Source: Oceanococcus atlanticus (GTDB lineage: Bacteria; Pseudomonadota; Gammaproteobacteria; Nevskiales; Oceanococcaceae). Taken from it: 64,000 bases of DNA. The DNA lies in NCBI RefSeq assembly GCF_002088235.1, contig NZ_AQQV01000002.1, forward strand, positions 795,327-859,326, read 5' to 3'. Position numbers and translations under genes: made by a program. Position 1 is the first letter of the stretch. Every line of letters begins with the position of its first letter. Below the pieces are notes generated by a model. That model saw only the letters and a list, made by a program, of their open reading frames with translations, was not told the origin of the DNA and ran no database searches. Shown one piece after another: positions 1-8,424 of the stretch.

Positions 1-865
1 TCGCGGCCACACCGACACCCTGACCGATCGGCAGCAACTGATCGGCGCCCCAGCCCATGGCCTTGTTCAGCGCCTCACGCCAGTCGGCCTGGCTCAGCTG
101 ACCAGCCTCGACCTGGCGACTGGCCTGCTTGATGCGCTCAAGTTCGGCCGAGCCACGCGCACCGAAAATGCGGCAGGGCATCTCGATCTGTTCGCCGAAC
201 AGCTGTGTCTCGGCCCCGTTGAGACGCGCCACATTGCGCTGGTGCGCATCACTCAAGGGACTCTCGGCCAGCAACAACACCTGATCATCGAGCACCACAC
301 CGGCCGCGCCCATCAGGGCCGTCGCCGCCGCACTGTGACGACCAACCCCACCGCGCAGCAACAGCGGCAAGCTGGTTTTCCCGATCAGCTTCTGGGCCAG
401 GATGTAGCTGGTGTCCTCACCAACCCAGCCGCCCGACTCGTGACCTTTGGCGACCAGAGCGTCGACCACATCAACAAGACCCTCGGCCATGGCCGGATGG
501 GTGATCTCTGCCAGCAGCCGGTGCTGCGGCGCATCCTGGCGCAGGGTTCGGGCGAGTGAAGCCATGCGCGTGACATCGCCGTGCAGCATCAGCGTCAGCG
601 GTCGTTCGGCAACGGTCGCGATCAACTCGCGCACGCAGCCCAGATCCGCGGCGGACAGGCGCAAACCGATTCCCGGTGTACTCGCCTGCCGTAACGTGGC
701 CGCATGCAGCTGGGCAAAGTTGCGCCGCAAAGCGGCCGCATCGCGTGCGAACTCCAAATCGAGCAGCCCCACGCCTCCCGCGCGTGCGGCCGCTACGGCC
801 AGCCCTGGATGCGCGGCATCGGCCGGGGAAAGGATCAGAGTTTCAAATGTGCTTGAGTCTTGCAT
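1..865 (-). CDS. N-terminal part of a nitronate-monooxygenase-domain protein, probably a large PKS/PUFA-type synthase (runs off the left edge)
   Basis: The frame is open from an ATG at 865 to the window edge, about 288 codons, so the gene is partial. The visible part is a TIM-barrel nitronate monooxygenase / 2-nitropropane dioxygenase-like domain. It has the flavin-site signature GHESGGWVGEDTS, a later phosphate-binding GGVGRHSAAA strand and a final LLPIGQGVG motif, all in family order. Free-standing nitronate monooxygenases usually end near this last motif, but here the frame continues. From memory, the GGxVGExTS variant is typical of such domains fused to the N-terminus of type I polyketide or polyunsaturated-fatty-acid synthases, so a fusion is likely but unseen. 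It is transcribed divergently from the M50/HlyD-like gene across a 487-base gap. Confidence 0.6.
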   Translation of the reverse strand, partial: MQDSSTFETLILSPADAAHPGLAVAAARAGGVGLLDLEFARDAAALRRNFAQLHAATLRQASTPGIGLRLSAADLGCVRELIATVAERPLTLMLHGDVTRMASLARTLRQDAPQHRLLAEITHPAMAEGLVDVVDALVAKGHESGGWVGEDTSYILAQKLIGKTSLPLLLRGGVGRHSAAATALMGAAGVVLDDQVLLLAESPLSDAHQRNVARLNGAETQLFGEQIEMPCRIFGARGSAELERIKQASRQVEAGQLSQADWREALNKAMGWGADQLLPIGQGVGVAA

Positions 866-1352
866 GGCTACCCTCGGTGACACCGCCCCGCAGTGTCGAG
901 CGATTCGCAACGACGAATCTTATTGGTGACGGCCCGGCAGAAACGCCCCATCCATGACTTTCGAACGAACCATGTGATAGACACCACCGCGGTATCTTCC
1001 GGCGTTTATGCGCTGCCAACCCTCACCGGAAAATCGGACCCGCTATCGAGATACCATGATCAGGCCAGGCCGACCAAAGCACTACAGGGTGAAGCCGTGA
1101 ATTTTTGTAGGCGCTGTCCTACAAGCCGTAGTTGGCGATGGATAAAACTCCGCCACTCGATATTTTTCCTTTTATAAACATATATATACATAAAAAGATC
1201 AGAAATCGCTGACAAACAGCAATGTCTGCACCCGCATTCGGGCCTCTACGTGCTGCGAACGTGTCGCTATACTCGCCAAACAAGGCCTCAAAGAAGGCCG
1301 CGTCGCAGCCACATCGGTCTGACGACTTGACCATGCTTTACGGAAAACCCCC
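866..1352. other. Divergent intergenic region with candidate promoter elements
   Basis: This 487-base gap separates two divergent genes and holds no convincing ORF or RNA gene. It contains a strongly AT-rich stretch (about 1155-1200) unlike the GC-rich surroundings. A good -10-like TATACT lies at 1268-1273, about 80 bases before the rightward gene, but I see no matching -35. Near the leftward start there is a short inverted repeat (GATTCG at 902-907, CGAATC at 914-919) that could be an operator. All of this is pattern-based. Confidence 0.4.
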
Positions 1353-3719
1353 ATGACCGAACAGGCGTTCGAATCGCCCTACTTGCGTTTTGCTGGCACG
1401 CAATCCCGTCGTGGTGAAGATTTTCGCGGTGCCTACATCACCGTGATTTCACAACGCAATGGATTGCCCTGTCGTCTGGATCCTGATGAATACGAACTGG
1501 CCCTGCTGTTCGATGGCCAGCGCACCGCTGCCGAGCGCCTGAGCGAGGCGCGAGCCCGCTTTAACAACGCGCTGACCCCTCTGGACCTGGAGCGCTTTAC
1601 CCACACCCTGACTGACGCCGGGCTGCTCTGGGCGGGTTCGGATGAAGCTTTGCCGGTGCCGCCGCAAACCGATGCCGAGTCGCGCCGTCTGGGTGATCTG
1701 GGCGAGGACGCCGCTCACGCGCATGGCTTGCCACCATCCACCTCGCCCGGTTCGCTGGCCGGCCCGGGCATGAGCGGGCCGGTGGCGGGCAGCCCGATGC
1801 GTGCCCGCGATGCGGCCGAGCGGGTTGACTGGGAACTCAACCCGCGCCCGTGGCTGTGGCTTGGCCGGCTGTTTGCGGCACCGGTGTACTCCACGGTGCT
1901 GATGGGCCTGCTATGGCTGGCCACGGCGTCGATACTGGGCGGCCTGTGGGCCGACCAGCTGGAAGCCTCGACCGATTTTCAGCGCTTGCTGATCTGGCAA
2001 AACCTGGCTTACGTCGGCATTCCCGCCGCCCTGCTCAGCAACTTCATTGCGCACATTTGCCGCGCCGCGGTGATTCACCGTGAATCCGGCGAAATCCCGC
2101 GCTTCGGTCTGAATTTCATTTTTGGCGTGATTCCGCGCTTCATGACCGACACCGAAGGCCCGGCCGAGCGTTTGCCCAAACGCAGCCGCGGCCGGGTGCT
2201 GGCGGCCTCGCTGACCGGCAACCTACTGCTTTTCACCCTGTTCCTGCTGGGCTGGTTCCTGTCCCGACAGAGCACCACCATGCTGCCCGCCGTGCTCATC
2301 ACCGCGGGCATATTCGGCCTCGGCAATGCGCTGCTGCGGATCAACCCCCTGGCCAGAACCGATGGCTACTACCTGCTCGCCTTCAAGCTCGGGGTGGCCG
2401 ATCTTCGTGAGCAGGCCGTGCTCACCCTGCTCGGGCGCAGCGAGCGCTGGGGCAATCGCAAACCACCTCCACTGGGTCCGGTGCTGCTTTACGGCGTACT
2501 TTCGGTGGCCTTCCTGATTGCAGTGATCAGCCTGGTCCTGATCTTTCCCGCCCGCTGGTTGGAAGCGCACTACGGTGGTGTGGCGGTCGCCCTGATGCTG
2601 GCTGCGCTGGCGCTCTACGCCTTCACCATGCGCCGCCAATTCGGCGATCGTCGTGGTGACATCGGCAACCTGCCGATGCGCAGCCGCCTCAGCCGCCAAA
2701 GCCAGGCCCTAGGTCAGCACTGGAAAATCTTCGTCGTGCTAATGATTGCCGCGCTGTGGCCTTACACCTATGAACCCGGAGGGCGCTTCAAAGTCCTGCC
2801 GCTGGAGCGCGCCGATGTGTCCAGCGAAACCGCTGGCACGGTCACGGCCATCCGCGCAGCCGAGGGCGACTGGGTTGAAGCCGGCCATGTCATTGCCGAA
2901 CTGGATGATCTGCAATGGCGCAGCCAGGTACGCCAGGCCGAAGCCAATGTGGCCCGCATCGAGGCCGATCTGAGCAAGGCTCGCAACGGTGCTACCGGTG
3001 AAGAACTGGAACTGGCACGGCAACAGGTGCGGACCGCCAAAACCCGTCTTGAAGCGGCCCAGATTGAAGCCGAACGTGCAGGCAACGCGCACCGTCGCAA
3101 AGCCATCACCAGCCAGGAACGCGACCGCGCCAGCGCCAACGCCGATGTGCGCGTCGAAGAGCTGGCCGAAGCCCAGCGGCAGCTGGAGCTGATCGAAAGC
3201 GACACCCGCGAGGAAGACATACAGGCCCTGCAGGCTCAGCTTGAAGCCGAGCAGTCGGCCCTGGAATACGCCCGCGAGCAGCTCGCCCGCACCCGCATCC
3301 ACGCACCCATCAGCGGCCAGGTGGTTGCCCCGGACCTGCGCTTTTCAATCGGTCGCTATCTGGAGCCGGGCGAACGCCTGGCCACCATCGAAAACAACCG
3401 CAAACTCGACGCCGAGCTGCACATACCGGAGTTTGCCGCCAGCCACGCCCGTCTAGGCGCCACGGCCACGCTCAAGTCCTGGATGCGTCCGGATCAGCCA
3501 TATGCGGGCACGGTCAAAGCCATTGCCCCGTCGGCCGAGGCCGGTGAGAACGGGCGCATCGTGCGGGTCCTGATCGAGGTCAGCAACGCCGACAGCGACC
3601 TGCGCGTGGACATGAGCGGCCAGGCCAAGATCGAGGCCGAAACCGGCCCGGCCATCATCGCCTTCTCGCGCGCCCTGATGCGCTTTGTGCGGGTGGAGTT
3701 GTGGTCGTGGCTGCCGTAG
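1353..3719 (+). CDS. Fused M50-like (inactive) membrane protein and HlyD-type periplasmic adaptor
   Basis: The protein has 788 residues. Residues 1 to about 100 resemble a small PqqD-like region, followed by a Gly/Pro/Ser-rich linker. Residues about 165-470 hold six or seven membrane segments related to the M50-type domain of bacteriocin and toxin exporters. The NPLxxxDGYY motif is at about 331-340, but the HExxH zinc motif is replaced (AHICR around 234), so peptidase activity is unlikely. From about 480 onward there is a HlyD-like adaptor: lipoyl half-motif, coiled coil at about 535-650, then the second lipoyl half. It probably sits in the inner membrane and reaches into the periplasm for export. 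The next gene begins inside its 3' end (19-base overlap). The substrate is unknown; its position opposite a PKS-like gene suggests a lipid or polyketide. Confidence 0.7.
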   Translation: MTEQAFESPYLRFAGTQSRRGEDFRGAYITVISQRNGLPCRLDPDEYELALLFDGQRTAAERLSEARARFNNALTPLDLERFTHTLTDAGLLWAGSDEALPVPPQTDAESRRLGDLGEDAAHAHGLPPSTSPGSLAGPGMSGPVAGSPMRARDAAERVDWELNPRPWLWLGRLFAAPVYSTVLMGLLWLATASILGGLWADQLEASTDFQRLLIWQNLAYVGIPAALLSNFIAHICRAAVIHRESGEIPRFGLNFIFGVIPRFMTDTEGPAERLPKRSRGRVLAASLTGNLLLFTLFLLGWFLSRQSTTMLPAVLITAGIFGLGNALLRINPLARTDGYYLLAFKLGVADLREQAVLTLLGRSERWGNRKPPPLGPVLLYGVLSVAFLIAVISLVLIFPARWLEAHYGGVAVALMLAALALYAFTMRRQFGDRRGDIGNLPMRSRLSRQSQALGQHWKIFVVLMIAALWPYTYEPGGRFKVLPLERADVSSETAGTVTAIRAAEGDWVEAGHVIAELDDLQWRSQVRQAEANVARIEADLSKARNGATGEELELARQQVRTAKTRLEAAQIEAERAGNAHRRKAITSQERDRASANADVRVEELAEAQRQLELIESDTREEDIQALQAQLEAEQSALEYAREQLARTRIHAPISGQVVAPDLRFSIGRYLEPGERLATIENNRKLDAELHIPEFAASHARLGATATLKSWMRPDQPYAGTVKAIAPSAEAGENGRIVRVLIEVSNADSDLRVDMSGQAKIEAETGPAIIAFSRALMRFVRVELWSWLP

Positions 3720-5191
3720 CCAAAGGCAAGCCCGATCAGGATCATCTCGGGCTGCGCGGTGAAGATTTTCGCCTGATTTGCGAAAGCGGTTTCGGCGACG
3801 GACACAACGGCTACGCACACAGCATCGCCTGGTTTGAAGGGCGCCTGTATATCGGCACCACGCGGGCAACCTTCACCATGCTCAAACTCAACAAGCCACG
3901 CCCGGACTGGCGACCGTGGCCGGTGGAGAGTCCGGACGAGCGCGAGGCCATCGACCGACGCGCCGAAATCTGGTGCTACGACCCGGCCACCCAAGCCTGG
4001 ACCCTGATGTTCAAAGCACCCTGGGTTGAGGGCAAGCAAGGTGGCCGGGTACCGCGTTATGTCGGGCTGCGCGGCATGGTGGTGTTTCAGGGCGCATCCG
4101 ACAGCAAACCCTGCCTCTACGTCTCGACCTGGTCACCGATCAGCACCGACCCGCCCGACATCCTGCGCTGCGAGAACGGACGCGATTTCATCGCCGTGCC
4201 GCGCCCGCCCTGGGATGAATCCGTGCGTTCATTTCGCACCCTGCAACCCTTTCGCGGCCGCGTCCACACCACCCCAACGGGCTCCAACACCGGTGACGGA
4301 CAGGCTCAGGAATGCATCGGCAGCGAATCGACCATCTACGCCTCCGCCGACGTGCAGAATGCGATCTGGGAGCCGGCCAGCGCCGATGGTTTCGGCGACC
4401 CGTCGAACACCACGGTGTTCGAGATGGCCACCTTCAACGGCCAGCTCTACGCCGGCACCGTCAATCCGGATCGTGGCATGGAGGTGTGGCGCACGCAGGG
4501 CGACTCCGACACCCTGCCGTATCGCTGGAAACGCGTGCTCAGCCATGGCGCGTGGCGTGGTAAACACAATGAGCTGTGCCTGTCGATGTGCGCCTTCAAA
4601 GGGGCGCTTTACATCGGCACAGCCATCGTCAACGGCGGCTACCACCGGCGCTATCAGATCGGGCCGGCCGCAGCCGAGCTGTTGCGCATCTGGCCGGATG
4701 ACAGCTGGGATCTGCTGGTCGGTCATTCGCGCCTGACACCGGATGGTCTGCGCTACCCCCTGTCGGGCTACGCGCCGGGCTTCGACAATCTGTTCGGCGG
4801 ATACATCTGGCGCATGGTCGAACACGCTGGTCACCTGTACATCGGCACCTATTGCTGGATCAACATGCTGCCCTACTTTCCGCGCCATGCCTGGCCCGGC
4901 GATGTGCTGACCCTGCTGCGTCGACTCGGCGTGGAAGAGCTCAATCGCCTGTACGGCGGCTGCGACCTGTGGCGAACCGCCGACGGCGTGCATTTCGAAC
5001 CGGTCACGCGCTCGGGTTTCGGCAACAAGTACAACTGGGGCATACGCAACTTCGCCAGCTCACCTCATGGTCTGTTTGTGGCCACGTCCAATGTGTTCGG
5101 TCCGCGCCTGGCGGTGGAGCGCAACGCCGAATGGCGCTACGAGGACAACCCGCGCGGCGGGCTGGAAGTGTATCTGGGCCATCGCCCATGA
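3701..5191 (+). CDS. Putative beta-propeller protein of unknown function
   Basis: I do not recognise the family of this 496-residue protein. A blade-like phrase recurs: FEGRLYIGT, FNGQLYAGT, FKGALYIGT and HAGHLYIGT, with a final GLFVAT. They are spaced by roughly 60-150 residues and often followed by a W-rich segment, which suggests a beta-propeller. No signal peptide or membrane segment is visible, so it is probably cytoplasmic. The GTG start at 3701 overlaps the upstream gene by 19 bases, with a GGTGGAG stretch just before it that can act as ribosome binding site. Its stop overlaps the next start (ATGA), so it is translationally coupled in a three-gene operon with the exporter-like protein and a sulfotransferase-like protein. 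A scaffold, lyase or hydrolase role cannot be chosen from sequence. Confidence 0.6.
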   Translation: MVVAAVAKGKPDQDHLGLRGEDFRLICESGFGDGHNGYAHSIAWFEGRLYIGTTRATFTMLKLNKPRPDWRPWPVESPDEREAIDRRAEIWCYDPATQAWTLMFKAPWVEGKQGGRVPRYVGLRGMVVFQGASDSKPCLYVSTWSPISTDPPDILRCENGRDFIAVPRPPWDESVRSFRTLQPFRGRVHTTPTGSNTGDGQAQECIGSESTIYASADVQNAIWEPASADGFGDPSNTTVFEMATFNGQLYAGTVNPDRGMEVWRTQGDSDTLPYRWKRVLSHGAWRGKHNELCLSMCAFKGALYIGTAIVNGGYHRRYQIGPAAAELLRIWPDDSWDLLVGHSRLTPDGLRYPLSGYAPGFDNLFGGYIWRMVEHAGHLYIGTYCWINMLPYFPRHAWPGDVLTLLRRLGVEELNRLYGGCDLWRTADGVHFEPVTRSGFGNKYNWGIRNFASSPHGLFVATSNVFGPRLAVERNAEWRYEDNPRGGLEVYLGHRP

Positions 5192-6099
5192 GCGCGTCGC
5201 CGATTTTAGTTGTGGCAGGGCTGCGCAACAGCAGCGTGGGCCGCGTTGCCGCCCTGCTGGCCCAGCACGAGGATGCATTGCTGCTGCCGGAACTCAATCT
5301 GTGCATGGCCGACAGCGTGGGCGCCTGGCTGCTCATGGCCGAGCGCAGCCAGGACGATATTGGCCATGGTCTGCTTCGCGCCGTGGCGGTGCTGCAGCGG
5401 GGGCGCGAAAGCACCACCGACATTGCCCACGCCAGGGACTGGCTGTGGCGTCGCTCCGACCGATCAAGCCTGAGCGTGCTGGAAGAACTGCGCCAGCTTG
5501 TCAGCCCCAAGCGGCTGGTCATTCCCGATCTGAATCTGGGCTGGCGCCCCAACTACATGCATGCGCTGAGCCAGTTCCAGGCGTTTCAGCTGCTCCACCT
5601 GGTGCGTCATCCGCTGACACACTGCCGCGACATCACGCACAGTCTGAGTCAGGACTACTTCGTGGCCCCGGAATGGCGCGATTTCTGCGACAACCCCAGC
5701 GGCGTGATCGACCCTCAGATTGCCTGGTACCGCATCCATCGCAATCTGATCGATCAGTTCGGTGCCGACCACGCGCGCTACCAACGCCTGCGCCTGGAAG
5801 ATCTGCTGACGGCCTTGGCCACACAGCGTGACCGACTGTGGTCCGATCTGGGTTGGCCTGCACAGTCACCCTCGCCGTCCCCCGCCGCGGTCGCTTCGGG
5901 GTTTCTGAGCCCCGGCTGCGAGGCCGCCGTGGGCGGCATGGAAGCGGATGTCATGCACACGCCGCAACTGACCCAGGAGCTGCGCCGTGATCCCCCGCTT
6001 GACGGCCTTGCCGACTGGCGGCCAGATGGCCGACGCCTCAGCTCAGAGGTGCGTCAGCTCGCTCTGAAGCTGGGCTACAACACTCAGGCGCAGGTGTAG
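5188..6099 (+). CDS. Sulfotransferase-like protein with degenerate PAPS site
   Basis: This 303-residue protein resembles the sulfotransferase family, which moves sulfate from PAPS to a hydroxyl acceptor. The start ATG at 5188 overlaps the previous stop by four bases. The N-terminal 5'-phosphosulfate loop, usually GxxRSGTT, reads GLRNSSVGRV. The 3'-phosphate region is better kept (LLHLVRHPLTHCRD), and an RLEDLL motif matches the usual RYEDL. The weakened loop leaves catalysis uncertain. It overlaps the convergent short-chain dehydrogenase gene by 16 bases at the 3' end. In an operon beside a PKS-like gene, tailoring of a lipid or polyketide is plausible but is inference. Confidence 0.55.
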   Translation: MSASPILVVAGLRNSSVGRVAALLAQHEDALLLPELNLCMADSVGAWLLMAERSQDDIGHGLLRAVAVLQRGRESTTDIAHARDWLWRRSDRSSLSVLEELRQLVSPKRLVIPDLNLGWRPNYMHALSQFQAFQLLHLVRHPLTHCRDITHSLSQDYFVAPEWRDFCDNPSGVIDPQIAWYRIHRNLIDQFGADHARYQRLRLEDLLTALATQRDRLWSDLGWPAQSPSPSPAAVASGFLSPGCEAAVGGMEADVMHTPQLTQELRRDPPLDGLADWRPDGRRLSSEVRQLALKLGYNTQAQV

Positions 6100-6833
6100 C
6101 CACCGTCGATTGGCAGCAAATGGCCGGTGGTATAGCTGGACTGCTCGGACAGCAACCAGCTCACCGCTTCAGCCACTTCCTGGGCCTGCCCGGCCCGTGC
6201 CATCGGATGACGTGCGACATAGCGCTCGACCTTGTCCTGCGGCCGCGCCATCACCTTCAGGCCCATGCCCGCTTCGATCAGCCCCGGGCACACTGCGTTG
6301 ACCCGGACATGGCGATCGGCGTAGACCAGCGCGGCTGATTTGGTCAGTCCGCAGACCCCGTGCTTGGCGGCGGTGTAGGCCGGGTTCGCACCGGCACGCA
6401 GGCCCAGGATCGAGCTGTTGTTGACGATCGAGCCACCACCACTTTCCAGCATCAGCTCAATTTCCTGCTGCACGCACAGGAACGTGCCGGTCAGGTTGAT
6501 GTTGATCACACGCTGCCACTCGGCCAGATCCATCTCCACCAGCGGAATCTCGCCACTGCCACGGCCTGCGTTATTGAAGGCGCCGTCCAGCCGGCCGTAA
6601 CGTGCGCGCAGGTCCGCAAACATGGCGGCCACGCTTTGCGGATCGCACATGTCGGCGGCGCTGCCTGCCACTGCGCCGTGGAGCACCTTGCACAGCTCAT
6701 CAACCGCCTGAGCATCAAAGTCGGTGACATACAACTGCGCGCCCTGGCTGAGCAAATGCTCGCAAGTGACACGCCCAATGCCTCCGGTGCTGCCGGTGAC
6801 CAGGATCACCTTGCCCGATAGTGTTTTGTTCAT
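6084..6833 (-). CDS. Short-chain dehydrogenase/reductase (classical SDR)
   Basis: This 249-residue protein is a standard-length classical SDR. The cofactor loop TGSTGGIG is at residues 13-20, NNAG at 87-90, the catalytic serine at 140/141 and YTAAK with Tyr153 and Lys157. The aspartate in VTDFD after the second strand favours NAD(H) over NADP(H). The family oxidises alcohols or reduces ketones, including 3-oxoacyl substrates; the substrate cannot be read from sequence. It converges on the sulfotransferase-like gene (16-base overlap) and may serve the same lipid locus. A terminator for the gene further right lies just before its start, so it probably has its own promoter within about 100 bases. 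Confidence 0.85.
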   Translation of the reverse strand: MNKTLSGKVILVTGSTGGIGRVTCEHLLSQGAQLYVTDFDAQAVDELCKVLHGAVAGSAADMCDPQSVAAMFADLRARYGRLDGAFNNAGRGSGEIPLVEMDLAEWQRVININLTGTFLCVQQEIELMLESGGGSIVNNSSILGLRAGANPAYTAAKHGVCGLTKSAALVYADRHVRVNAVCPGLIEAGMGLKVMARPQDKVERYVARHPMARAGQAQEVAEAVSWLLSEQSSYTTGHLLPIDGGYTCA

Positions 6834-6856
6834 TCCAGCTCTTGTCTGACAAGAAA

Positions 6857-6884
6857 AGACCCGCGGCTTTTCAGGCGCGGGTCT
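6857..6884 (-). terminator. Rho-independent terminator after the lipoprotein gene
   Basis: A perfect 9-bp stem (AGACCCGCG at 6857-6865, CGCGGGTCT at 6876-6884) with a 10-base loop is followed on the minus strand by TTTTCTT. It lies downstream of the lipoprotein gene that ends at 6939. The plus side is also T-rich, so it may work both ways. Confidence 0.8.
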
Positions 6885-6938
6885 CTTATTATTTTTATGT
6901 AACCGACCCCAGCGGGGATCGGGTGCAGCTACCCGGCT

Positions 6939-7748
6939 TTAGAAATCCCCGGATATGCTACCGCCGACACCGTTGATGCAAGCGTCGTGGACATTGACGT
7001 CAATCAACAGGTTCAACACCGTGCCGGTCAGGCTCAAACGAATCGCGTCATAAGGCTGGGTAGCCTGGACAGGAAGATACACTTCTGCGTTGTTGATCTC
7101 CTGCAGAACCGAACCCAACGCAAAGCCATCGCCAAAGCCGAAGCCGAAGGCCGCGTTCTCAACGACTTCATCACCTTTCAGGGTTTCGATCAGCAGCTCC
7201 GGCAAAATGCCCGCAGCGATGATGGACGGGTCCGGGAAGGAAACAACGAATCCTGGGGTATTCGGTGCCGGGCCAAGCGGCACGGAAGGCGTCACGACAT
7301 TGCCTTCATCATCCAGCTCTTCCTCAGTCATGGGAATGACGTTGGGGTCTTGCTCAAGCGCCAGATTGACCCGCAGGGATACATCACTCTGCCCACCAAC
7401 CGGAAGCAAAGAGAGGAACGCAGACATGGTTGCCGCGTCATCCTGATTCAGGGTTGTCACCGCGCCTGGTTCACTCACACTACAGTTGAGGCAACCCATA
7501 CCCGTGGCAACTGCCGTGGTCGCAGTGGGGCTCACCGGCACCAGACACGCACCCTTCTCACCATAGTCGGTAGGCGTGGGGGTCGGCGTGGGCGTCGCAC
7601 TCGGATCAGGGGACGGCGAAGGTGAAGGCGAGGTGCCCGGTGTTGCCGTAGGAGTCGGGCTCGGCGAAGCCGCCGAGGAGGACGAATCACTGTCGTCACA
7701 TGCGCTAATTGCCAACGCCAGGACAGCCAAACCAATAACTTTCTTCAT
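6939..7748 (-). CDS. Secreted lipoprotein with Pro/Thr/Ser-rich linker, unknown function
   Basis: This 269-residue protein begins with a lipoprotein signal peptide (MKKVIGLAVLALAISAC, lipobox ISAC). I chose the ATG at 7748 because it gives a compact Lys-Lys signal; an ATG at 7754 and a TTG at 7757 are in frame just upstream. The mature protein starts Cys-Asp-Asp. Asp at position +2 is the E. coli signal for inner-membrane retention, which may not hold here. Residues about 27-60 are a Ser/Pro/Thr repeat linker. The remaining 200 residues have few cysteines and a Gly-Phe-rich stretch near the middle; I recognise no domain. It is flanked by its own terminator and is probably monocistronic. Confidence 0.7.
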   Translation of the reverse strand: MKKVIGLAVLALAISACDDSDSSSSAASPSPTPTATPGTSPSPSPSPDPSATPTPTPTPTDYGEKGACLVPVSPTATTAVATGMGCLNCSVSEPGAVTTLNQDDAATMSAFLSLLPVGGQSDVSLRVNLALEQDPNVIPMTEEELDDEGNVVTPSVPLGPAPNTPGFVVSFPDPSIIAAGILPELLIETLKGDEVVENAAFGFGFGDGFALGSVLQEINNAEVYLPVQATQPYDAIRLSLTGTVLNLLIDVNVHDACINGVGGSISGDF

Positions 7749-7920
7749 GATCATCAATCCATTGCCAATCTGGAGGAATAATGTAATAGGTGTCAGACGT
7801 GTGGCCCGAATCTTGCCTACTCGCTCGGGAGTATCTCAGATTGTTGTTTCTGTGCAAATGACAATCATCCCGCACTTGCGCCCGCACACTATTGCGTGAC
7901 CTGCATCTGTGCAGATCATT

Positions 7921-7943
7921 GTGTGATCACGAAGCGATCACAC
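7921..7943. repeat. 8-bp inverted repeat downstream of chpC
   Basis: GTGTGATC (7921-7928) and GATCACAC (7936-7943) form an 8-bp stem with a 7-base loop between the chpC stop and the lipoprotein gene. There is no T-run on the minus strand, so it could be a weak terminator, an RNA-stabilising hairpin or an operator. Confidence 0.4.
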
Positions 7944-7954
7944 AGATTGTTCCA

Positions 7955-8422
7955 TCATGCTTCAACAAAGCGCGAAGACAGTGCAACCAGTGCATCCAAA
8001 TCGGGCACCAAGGCCCGTCGGTTAGCCACTTGCACGGCTGTGAGCATGAGCTTGTTCATGGCCTCGTTGTCAGCCTCCAGCGGCGCAGGCTGCAGGGCAA
8101 TCTCGTTCAGCGTCACGATCAAAGGGTAAGACCGTGCCAGCAACGCCACACTGGCATTGTGTGACGGCGCCTTGAGCACGACCACGCGCGTTTTGCGCTC
8201 GATAGCCGGTATCGGCTGACCAAGCATACCTTCCAGACTGATCACAGGCACGTCGTCGATCTGCAGGCGCATCTGCCCCAGCAACCACGATGGCCCGTCG
8301 CTGCGATGCGAAATCACATCATGACCAAACACATCCAGCACGGCTGAGTTGGGCAAGATCAAAGTCTCGCCTTCGATGTCGATAATCACGCCGTAAACGT
8401 GACTGGGCAGTTTGTCAGACAT
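7955..8422 (-). CDS. chpC: ChpC-like CheW-domain protein of the Pil-Chp pathway
   Basis: This 155-residue protein has a CheW-like fold and resembles ChpC of the Pseudomonas Pil-Chp pathway. The opening strand with LILPNSAVLDV and the WLLGQ and VPVISLEG motifs fit that family. ChpC is thought to be an alternative adaptor linking a receptor to the ChpA kinase. It begins two bases after the chpA stop, so it is the last gene of the leftward pilG-pilI-chpA-chpC operon. A hairpin lies just beyond it. The assignment rests on these motifs and on context. Confidence 0.7.
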   Translation of the reverse strand: MSDKLPSHVYGVIIDIEGETLILPNSAVLDVFGHDVISHRSDGPSWLLGQMRLQIDDVPVISLEGMLGQPIPAIERKTRVVVLKAPSHNASVALLARSYPLIVTLNEIALQPAPLEADNEAMNKLMLTAVQVANRRALVPDLDALVALSSRFVEA

Positions 8423-8424
8423 GC

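Noticed and set aside
447..929. Rightward frame of 160 codons near the left edge
   Set aside because: It is antisense to the nitronate-monooxygenase-like gene, whose motifs are clear, and shows no family resemblance itself.
4852..5187. Longer N-terminus for the sulfotransferase-like gene
   Set aside because: It overlaps the upstream gene extensively; the ATGA junction at 5188 is the natural start.
7532..7735. Repeats in the lipoprotein region as a possible CRISPR or tandem repeat array
   Set aside because: The repetition is explained by Pro/Thr/Ser codons in a protein linker; there are no spacers.
7921..7943. CRP/Vfr-like site (TGTGA ... TCACA)
   Set aside because: The half-sites are 11 bases apart rather than the required 6, so it was kept only as an inverted repeat.
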